Source: an uncultured Atopobium sp.
Lineage (GTDB): Bacteria > Actinomycetota > Coriobacteriia > Coriobacteriales > Atopobiaceae
Assembly (NCBI GenBank): GCA_946647055.1
Contig: CAMPCT010000121.1
Span: 1-6,664, forward strand
Length of the DNA stretch: 6,664 nucleotides
Reading direction: 5' to 3'
Shown: piece after piece, positions 1 to 4,292 of the stretch
Layout of the letters: each line of letters starts with the position of its first letter
How positions within the stretch are numbered: position 1 is the first letter of the stretch
Translations under genes and position numbers: made by a program
The notes under the pieces: generated by a model
The model's input: only the letters and a program-made list of their open reading frames with translations
Databases searched by the model: none
What the model was told of the DNA's origin: nothing

Positions 1-991
1 TCTGCTTGTCGACGTTGCCGCGCGGGTTCTCGGCGATGCACTCCGGGCACCTGCGCTGCGCCTTGGTCTTTCCGGTGAAGACGCGCCCGCAGACGGCGCA
101 CTCCCTCGGGCCTTCCGTTGACCTCTGTTCGCCGCGGGCCTTATTGCCCGCGTCCAGGCACGCGCGGCACGTCTGCGCCCTGCTTGGGCATCGGCGCTGG
201 CGCTCGTCCTCCACGAACATCCGGCCGCACACCGCGCACCTCCTCGGCGCGTTGGCCTGCGCGTCGGTCACGGCGGACTGGAGCATGCACCACGCCAGCG
301 CGGCGTTGAGCGAGTCCGCGTCCCAGTAGCCCGGCGTGTCGGGGCTGTTGAGCCGCGCGATCATGCTCCGCGGCACCAGCACGAGGTTGGCCGGGTCGAA
401 GTTGCGGATGTCGCGGTCGGCGAAGTAGACGCACATGCCCTCGGGCACCTCGTCCGCGCCGTTGGCCTCGCGCCACACGACGTGGTGCTTCGGCTCCCAG
501 TTGTCCCGGGTGCCGGGCCGCCTCGGCTCCTCGCGCACCTTCACGTAGACGTAGCCGTCCTTGCGCTCCAGCTCGCTGCCGAGCGGCTTGGGCACGCGCC
601 CTCCGCGCTTCTCGCGCATCCTGCGCCCGCCGTGGTAGGCGCGGAACTGCTGCACCTGCCCGCGGGTGAGCCTGATGCCGAACTCGGCCTCGAAGTCGGC
701 GATGGTGACGGGCACGCCCGCGGTGTCGTGCTCGAGCATCCACGCCTTCATGTGCGCGAACTCCGGGCGGCTCCACCGGATGGCCTGCTGCGCGGCCTCG
801 GGGCTCTTGCGCCCCGTCCTGTCCTTCTGCTTCTTGACGCCGAGCGCGTCGGCCTTCATGCGCACCGACAGCACGGTGGGCCGCCGCCCGAACAGGCGCT
901 CGAACTCGTCGAGCGCAGAGGCCGAGTCGGTGTGCAGCGGCCACCGCTCGCGCAGCCACGCGCACTCCTCGTCCGTCCACACCTTCGGCAC
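1..991 (-). CDS. HNH endonuclease with two C-terminal Cys-cluster (zinc-ribbon-like) repeats (partial)
   Basis: An uninterrupted frame of 330 codons runs from GTG at 991 off the left edge. The N-terminus (MPKVWTDEECAWLRERWP) resembles a Myb/SANT-like DNA-reading segment, and a second region (IADFEAEFGIRLTRGQVQQF) may repeat such a helical fold. The HNH core follows: KDGYVYVKV (144-152), WEPKHHVVWREANG (165-178, catalytic His169/His170 region), then FADRDIRNFDPANLVLV (190-206) with Asn202. After it come two related Cys clusters. One has Cys252, Cys255, Cys268, Cys275 and Cys278. The other has Cys298, Cys301, Cys315 and Cys318. The GTG sits one base after the preceding TAG. This is typical of free-standing phage HNH nucleases, which may act in recombination, packaging or as homing enzymes. 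The C-terminal end is missing. Confidence 0.85.
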   Translation of the reverse strand, partial: MPKVWTDEECAWLRERWPLHTDSASALDEFERLFGRRPTVLSVRMKADALGVKKQKDRTGRKSPEAAQQAIRWSRPEFAHMKAWMLEHDTAGVPVTIADFEAEFGIRLTRGQVQQFRAYHGGRRMREKRGGRVPKPLGSELERKDGYVYVKVREEPRRPGTRDNWEPKHHVVWREANGADEVPEGMCVYFADRDIRNFDPANLVLVPRSMIARLNSPDTPGYWDADSLNAALAWCMLQSAVTDAQANAPRRCAVCGRMFVEDERQRRCPSRAQTCRACLDAGNKARGEQRSTEGPRECAVCGRVFTGKTKAQRRCPECIAENPRGNVDKQ

Positions 992-992
992 G

Positions 993-1253
993 CTACTCGC
1001 CCCCCAAAAGCATGGGCGGCAGCGGGGCCAGCGTGCCGAGCTGCGCGTCCTCGGCCTGCGCCTTGAGCCGGTACGCGCTTATGACGGTGTTGGCGTTGTC
1101 GATGACCGTCTCGGCGATGTCCTTGACGGCCTTGGCGCGCATCACCTCGCGCTCGATCTCCTCGGGCGTCTCGCAGGCGTCGAGCCTGTCCAGCTCGCCG
1201 AACAGCGCCGCCGCCAGCTCGCCGAGGTCGTTCTTGCGTTTTTTGTCTTCCAT
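993..1253 (-). CDS. Conserved small phage protein upstream of the HNH gene (86 residues)
   Basis: The product is helical and charged: NDLGELAAALFGELDRLDACETPEEIEREVMRAKAVKDIAETVIDNANTVISAYRLKAQAED, then a proline- and leucine-rich tail (LAPLPPMLLGGE). The layout (Leu-x-x-x-Leu-Phe-x-x-Leu-Asp-Arg-Leu, then Glu-Arg-x-x-Arg-Ala-Lys-Ala-Val-x-x-Ile-Ala, then Ile-Asp-Asn-Ala) matches a family common in tailed phages of many bacteria, often encoded directly beside an HNH or helix-turn-helix protein, as here. Its biochemical function is not known to me. The ATG directly follows the micro-gene stop, with a purine-rich GGAGAGGA further upstream. Its TAG is one base before the GTG of the HNH gene, so the two are coupled. 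Confidence 0.82.
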   Translation of the reverse strand: MEDKKRKNDLGELAAALFGELDRLDACETPEEIEREVMRAKAVKDIAETVIDNANTVISAYRLKAQAEDAQLGTLAPLPPMLLGGE

Positions 1254-1337
1254 CTAGTTCGTCCTCTCCAGCTCCTCGATGTCGATGCGGATGCCGGGGA
1301 TGCGGCCCCACACCTTCGTGCACGTCTCGTTGAACAC
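1254..1337 (-). CDS. Probable 27-residue micro-gene (GTG start)
   Basis: A GTG at 1337 opens 27 codons to TAG at 1254, giving a product that starts MFNETCTKVWGRIPGIRID and ends IEELERTN. AAGGAG lies four bases before the GTG, and the TAG abuts the next gene's ATG (TAGATG), the same junction type as elsewhere in this operon. These two facts are the case for it. No family is recognised and there is no membrane segment or domain. The frame stays open upstream through further GTG codons, so a product of about 40 residues is possible, but only this GTG has a good ribosome site. It could instead be a leader that couples translation into the 86-residue gene. Confidence 0.5.
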   Translation of the reverse strand: MFNETCTKVWGRIPGIRIDIEELERTN

Positions 1338-1354
1338 TTCTCTCCTTCCAGCCA

Positions 1355-1371
1355 CGTGGCAGACCGCCACG
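1355..1371. repeat. Small inverted repeat in a 46-bp intergenic gap
   Basis: CGTGGC (1355-1360) and GCCACG (1366-1371) can pair around a five-base loop. An overlapping perfect palindrome, GCCACGTGGC, covers 1351-1360. The gap lies between the 151-residue gene and the micro-gene, just before the latter's ribosome site. No T-run follows, so it is not a standard terminator. It may be a protein site, an RNA hairpin, or chance in GC-rich DNA. Confidence 0.4.
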
Positions 1372-1383
1372 GGCACTCGAACC

Positions 1384-1839
1384 CTATGCCGCCACCAGCT
1401 TCTCTATCTCCGCCAGCACGCCCGCCAGCTCCTTCAGCTGCCTGTAGCGCATCTCGAACGCCTTCAGGTCGGCCAGCGCCCTCGACAGCACCTCGTCGCG
1501 GGTGTCGGGCATGGAGAGCGCGGCCTCCACGTTCACGTAGACGCGCCCCGCGTCCCCCGCGTCGATGTTCACGAAGGCCCGCACCGGGTCGGCCGAGCCG
1601 GCCGCCACGATCTCGACGCTGCGGATGATGTGGCCCGCCTGCGACTCGCGCCACCTCTCCGCGGCCTCCTCGTCATCCCACTCGAAGTAGCCGTGCAGGG
1701 GCGCGTCCTCGTCCCTGCTCGCGTCCACGAGCGCGCCCGGCGTGAGGTTGCCCTCCCGCTCCAGCGCCTCGCACACCTCGCCCGCCGTCTGCGGGTCGCC
1801 GCACATGCGGCTCCCCGACCTCCACCTGTAAACCGCCAT
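1384..1839 (-). CDS. Conserved phage protein, function unknown (151 residues)
   Basis: The product begins MAVYRWRSGSRMCGDPQTAGEV and has a conserved-looking middle, TPGALVDASRDEDAPLHGYFEWDDEEAAERWRESQAGHIIRSV (about 33-74). The second half is a strand-rich stretch (AFVNIDAGDAGRVYVNVE) and a C-terminal helix (FEMRYRQLKELAGVLAEIEKLVAA) with coiled-coil character. The N-terminal half, with PLHGYFEWDD and a following Arg/Gln helix, matches small proteins I know from many actinobacterial and Firmicutes phages, with no assigned role. ATG at 1839 is preceded by AAGGAGGG at good spacing. It is the first gene after the pentamer array, so its expression would depend on transcription crossing the array or on an unseen promoter within it. 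Confidence 0.85.
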   Translation of the reverse strand: MAVYRWRSGSRMCGDPQTAGEVCEALEREGNLTPGALVDASRDEDAPLHGYFEWDDEEAAERWRESQAGHIIRSVEIVAAGSADPVRAFVNIDAGDAGRVYVNVEAALSMPDTRDEVLSRALADLKAFEMRYRQLKELAGVLAEIEKLVAA

Positions 1840-1867
1840 TGAACCCTCCTTGGGTCGTTGTTTTTCC

Positions 1868-2348
1868 TTGCCAGCCTCGCCATGCCCCGCACCGCCGCAG
1901 CTCGCCTTGCCAAACCAAACCCCGCCTTGCCTGCCATTCCCCGCCGGGCCTCGCCGTGCCTTGCCTGGCCATGCCGGGCCTCACCGCACCCTGCCGAGCC
2001 GTGCCGTACCTTGCCTGCCTTGCCATGCCTGGCCTCGCCCAGCCAGGCCTCGCCACAACGCGCCGTACCACGCCTGCCTCGCCAAGCCAAACCTAGCCTC
2101 GCATCGCCTCGCCAAGCCAAGCCTGACCACGCCTGCCTCGCCTTGCCGCGCCAGGCCTGACCACGCCATACCGTGCCCCGCACCGCCGTGCCACGCCTGC
2201 CTAGCCGAGCCTGGCCTCGCCATACCGTGCCACGCCAAACCAAACCGCGCCTGCCAAGCCTCGCGGCGCCTTGCCGTGCCCTGCCAAGCCTCGCCGGGAC
2301 GAGCCATGCAACGCCCCGACTGCCAAGTCCGGCCACGCCTGCCGGGCC
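1868..2348. repeat. 481-bp non-coding pentamer array, 98 units of NNGCC (GGCNN on the transcribed strand)
   Basis: Reading the plus strand in register gives 89 five-base and 9 four-base units. The GCC core is exact in 74 of 98. ACC replaces it in 13 more and TCC in one, so CC (GG in the transcript) is kept in 88. The two leading bases vary freely: all 16 dinucleotides occur, with TC (14) and AA (11) commonest. Longer words recur (CCAAACCAAACC at about 1910 and 2236, CCCCGCACCGCCG at about 1885 and 2176). The array fills the whole interval between one base past the stop at 2350 and about 18 bases before the next gene's ribosome site. It is nearly stop-free in all frames only because of its composition. 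Translations are low-complexity W/R/G/A/Q strings, so I call it non-coding. No promoter, tRNA or terminator is visible in it. Confidence 0.92.
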
Positions 2349-2349
2349 G

Positions 2350-3033
2350 CTAGATCTTCAGCGCGTACATGCCGAACTGGCCGTCGCGCTCGGGCCTCCA
2401 CTCGCCGATGCCGCAGGCGAAGCCGCCCACGTTGAAGCAGTTCAGCAGCTGCTCGAGGCTGTACTTGCCGTTGGCGTTGTAGGTCATGCGCAGCGGTATC
2501 TCCCAGTCGCGGAACTCGGGGCGGTATCGGATGTCCGCCGTCTTGCTCATGCCGCCGACCTTCACCATGTCCTCGCGCATGATCGGCGCGGGCCCAACGA
2601 TCTCGGCGAGGTCGGTGGTGGCCGCGTCCGTGGCGCCCGCGAGGAAGAACGAGCCGCGCAGCTCGGTCTGCTTCACGTCGAGCCCCGCGCGGTACGCGCC
2701 GACGATCACGCTCTGCTTGATGCCCGTCACCGGGAACCCGAACCTCGCCCCGGCCTCCACGGCCGCCTCCCACGCGGCCTCCGCCTGCGCGTCGGTCTCG
2801 CCCGGCTCGGGCTGCCGGGTGAGCCAGTAGCACGCCGCCATCATGTCGTTGACCGGCACCTTGACGTCGTGCTTGGCCTTGGTGGCCTTCTTCTGCTGCT
2901 TGTCGAGCATCTGGCGCTTGGCCTTCTCGCTCCATGCGTGGACGATGAGCGGGGTTGTTCCCGCGATCGTGATGTCCACGGTCGCCAGCTCCATCGCCTT
3001 GAACTCGACCGCCTCGGTCTTCTTCGCTGTCAT
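2350..3033 (-). CDS. Conserved phage protein with C-terminal GEWRPERxGxFG motif, function unknown
   Basis: This 227-residue protein has an N-terminal IAGTTPLIVHAWSEKAKRQMLDKQ block (23-46), a middle with GFPVTGIKQSVIVGAYRAGLD (99-119), the run GPAPIMREDMVKVGG (147-161), RYRPEFRDWEIPLRMTYN (169-186), and a glycine-rich end GGFACGIGEWRPERDGQFG (203-221). I know this arrangement as a widespread protein of phage early regions, usually near SSB and annealing proteins, without a proven role. The glycine loops flanking beta strands are reminiscent of RAMP/Cas7-like folds, but that is only an impression. The start follows AGGAGG closely. The stop codon lies one base before the pentamer array begins, so it is the last gene before the break in the operon. 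Confidence 0.8.
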   Translation of the reverse strand: MTAKKTEAVEFKAMELATVDITIAGTTPLIVHAWSEKAKRQMLDKQQKKATKAKHDVKVPVNDMMAACYWLTRQPEPGETDAQAEAAWEAAVEAGARFGFPVTGIKQSVIVGAYRAGLDVKQTELRGSFFLAGATDAATTDLAEIVGPAPIMREDMVKVGGMSKTADIRYRPEFRDWEIPLRMTYNANGKYSLEQLLNCFNVGGFACGIGEWRPERDGQFGMYALKI

Positions 3034-3042
3034 TGCTTCCTC

Positions 3043-3384
3043 CTAGTCAGCTGCGCACATCGCGCAGAAATCGTCGAGCCGCATCACGACCAGGTTGCCC
3101 CCGGCCTTGGCGGCCCCGCATCCCGGCCTGTGGATCACGAGCACCGGGACGTCGGCCCCGGCGTTGCGCGCCTCCCTCTCGGCCTCGGCCATCCACTTGA
3201 CGGCCTCGATGCGCTTCCTGTCCTTGCACTCGACGGCTAGCACTTTGCCCCCTGCCACGGCCTTGAGGTCTCCCTCGTCCCCCGTGCCATGGAGCGCCAC
3301 GCGCTCGGCGGGGATGCCGTGCGCGGCCATGTACCGCGCCGTCGCGGTCTCGAATTTCGTTCCCTTGTCCTTGCTCGCGCTCAC
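3043..3384 (-). CDS. PDDEXK nuclease, Holliday junction resolvase-like
   Basis: The product is 113 residues. The restriction-endonuclease-like core is clear: Glu12 in the first helix (GTKFETATARYM), then HGTGDEGDL with Asp39, then VLAVECKDRK with Glu52-Cys-Lys54 (the ExK motif). After this come a basic helix with Trp64 and a strand PVLVIHRPG. Size and order match phage and archaeal-type Holliday junction resolvase-like proteins, which cut four-way junctions with divalent metal. The start is GTG at 3384. It overlaps the upstream TGA as GTGA, and GAGGAG lies eight bases before it. An ATG downstream would remove the catalytic Glu12, so GTG is preferred. Together with ERF it would let the phage resolve recombination intermediates before packaging. 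Substrate is inferred. Confidence 0.82.
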   Translation of the reverse strand: MSASKDKGTKFETATARYMAAHGIPAERVALHGTGDEGDLKAVAGGKVLAVECKDRKRIEAVKWMAEAEREARNAGADVPVLVIHRPGCGAAKAGGNLVVMRLDDFCAMCAAD

Positions 3385-3650
3385 CGTGCCAGCTCCTCGA
3401 AGGAGCAGCCCAGCGACCTGCACGCCGCGATGGCGTCCTCGAACAGCACCGGGCAGGTGCCGCGGCCCATCGCCGCGAACGCCGCCTCGGGGATGCCGCA
3501 GTTGGCCATGACGACCGACGGCATGATGCCCTTGTCGATGCAGATGCGCACCACGTTGCCGTGGAACCGCTGCGCGAGGTTGGTGTCGTAGCCCTTCCAC
3601 TGGCCCTTTGCCTTGTGGTCGCGGCCCCCGACGTTGCCTTGTATCTCCAT
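3381..3650 (-). CDS. Small XRE-like helix-turn-helix protein
   Basis: The product is 89 residues. Residues 1-28 are basic and glycine-rich (GGRDHKAKGQWKGYD) and probably disordered. From residue 32 the run NVVRICIDKGIMPSVVMANCGIPEAAFAAMGRGTCPVLFEDAIAACRSLGCSFEELA follows the XRE/Cro layout: helix 1, a turn helix (PSVVMANCG), a recognition helix (PEAAFAAMGRG), and the closing L-x-x-L helices ending in S-x-E-E-L. The fit is weaker than for a classical repressor, since the second helix lacks the usual Gln-x-x-Leu-Ala. The ATG follows TAGGAGGGAC, a strong ribosome site, and the TGA overlaps the next GTG start. A DNA-binding role is likely, and autoregulation of the early operon is possible but unproven. 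Confidence 0.65.
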   Translation of the reverse strand: MEIQGNVGGRDHKAKGQWKGYDTNLAQRFHGNVVRICIDKGIMPSVVMANCGIPEAAFAAMGRGTCPVLFEDAIAACRSLGCSFEELAR

Positions 3651-3657
3651 GTCCCTC

Positions 3658-3963
3658 CTATCCGTAGAACCGGCCTATGTGCTCCCAGAATCCGTCGTCG
3701 CGGCAGGGCGTCCACGTCCGGGCCACAAGCCCCGTGGAGCACTTGCCCCGCCACTCCCAGCCGTCCTCGTAGCGCAGCTCCAGCTCGTGGCGGTGGCGCA
3801 GCGCGTGGCAGCCGGTGAAGTTGTCGCAGAGGCTCACCCTCGGCGGCTCGGTGCCCTTGCTGCCCACGCCCCCGAGGCCCTTGGGCGGCTCGTGGTGCTT
3901 GTCCGTCGCGGGACGGCCGCAGACGATGCAGAAGCGCTGCAGCATGTCGTGCGGGTGGCTCAT
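3658..3963 (-). CDS. Small HNH-like (His-Me finger) zinc-binding protein
   Basis: The product is 101 residues. It has a Cys12-x2-Cys15 knuckle (CIVCG), then DKHHEPPKGLGG with His23-His24, then SLCDNFTGCHALRH with Cys46, Cys52, His53 and His57. This spacing, with paired cysteines before and after the HH motif, is that of compact phage HNH proteins with a structural zinc and a beta-beta-alpha metal site. A tryptophan-rich end follows (WEWRG, FWEHIGRFYG). ATG at 3963 is chosen over ATG at 3975 because it overlaps the upstream TGA as ATGA and has GGAGG just upstream. Such proteins sit in phage recombination regions and may nick branched DNA, comparable in position to NinG-type genes. Activity is not shown by sequence alone. 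Confidence 0.75.
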   Translation of the reverse strand: MSHPHDMLQRFCIVCGRPATDKHHEPPKGLGGVGSKGTEPPRVSLCDNFTGCHALRHRHELELRYEDGWEWRGKCSTGLVARTWTPCRDDGFWEHIGRFYG

Positions 3964-4292
3964 GACGCCCTCCATTCCCGCGACAGCTGCGCGTCGATGA
4001 TCTTGCAGTCTTGGGAGAGCACGAACAGCCGCTGCCTGCTGACCTCCCAGTCGGTCTTGGCGAGGTCTCGCTGCATGCGCAGGTCGGCCACCGCCTTCTC
4101 GCCGCGGGCGAGGTCGGGCGTGAGCGTCGCGGGCATGCCGCCCGTGCGCAGCTCCACCGTCTTCTTCGCCAGGGCGATCCTGTAGTCGCGCTCGGCGATG
4201 GCGAGCTGGCGGCCCGAGGCCTTCATGCTCTCGGTCTCGAGCTCCATCTCGCGCAGCTTGTCCATCAGCTCGGTGAAGAGGTCCTTGCTCAT
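3960..4292 (-). CDS. Conserved coiled-coil phage protein
   Basis: This is a 110-residue, mostly helical protein. It has an N-terminal amphipathic helix (MSKDLFTELMDKLREMELE), a second block AERDYRIALAKKTVELRTGGMP, the segment TPDLARGEKAVADLRMQRDLAKTDWE, and a final helix ending AQLSREW. The order (Tyr-Arg-x-Ala-Leu-Ala-Lys, a Gly-Met-Pro turn, an invariant-looking Leu-Ala-Arg-Gly, then Arg-Asp) matches a small protein I know from early regions of many Firmicutes siphophages, without an assigned function. The start overlaps the replication-protein stop as ATGA, and the stop overlaps the next ATG the same way. No catalytic motif or cysteine pair is evident, so a structural or adaptor role beside replication is more likely than an enzyme. 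Confidence 0.75.
   Translation of the reverse strand: MSKDLFTELMDKLREMELETESMKASGRQLAIAERDYRIALAKKTVELRTGGMPATLTPDLARGEKAVADLRMQRDLAKTDWEVSRQRLFVLSQDCKIIDAQLSREWRAS

Noticed and set aside
1840..1867. A promoter between the array and the 151-residue gene
   Set aside because: The T-run at 1859-1865 and short AT-rich patch do not give a convincing -35/-10 pair on the minus strand. Only the AAGGAGGG ribosome site is supported.
1569..2336. A 255-codon minus-strand open frame across the array
   Set aside because: It is open because of repeat composition, lacks a ribosome site, and overlaps the well-supported 151-residue gene in a different frame.
1868..2348. CRISPR array or diversity-generating template repeat
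   Set aside because: Units are five bases with two-base spacers, far below CRISPR repeat and spacer sizes. No cas gene, reverse transcriptase or adenine-biased template/variable pair is present.
2173..3240. A 355-codon plus-strand open frame
   Set aside because: It runs antisense through the array and two well-supported minus-strand genes. The protein has the Ala/Arg/His/Leu-rich look of a GC-rich shadow frame and no recognisable domain.
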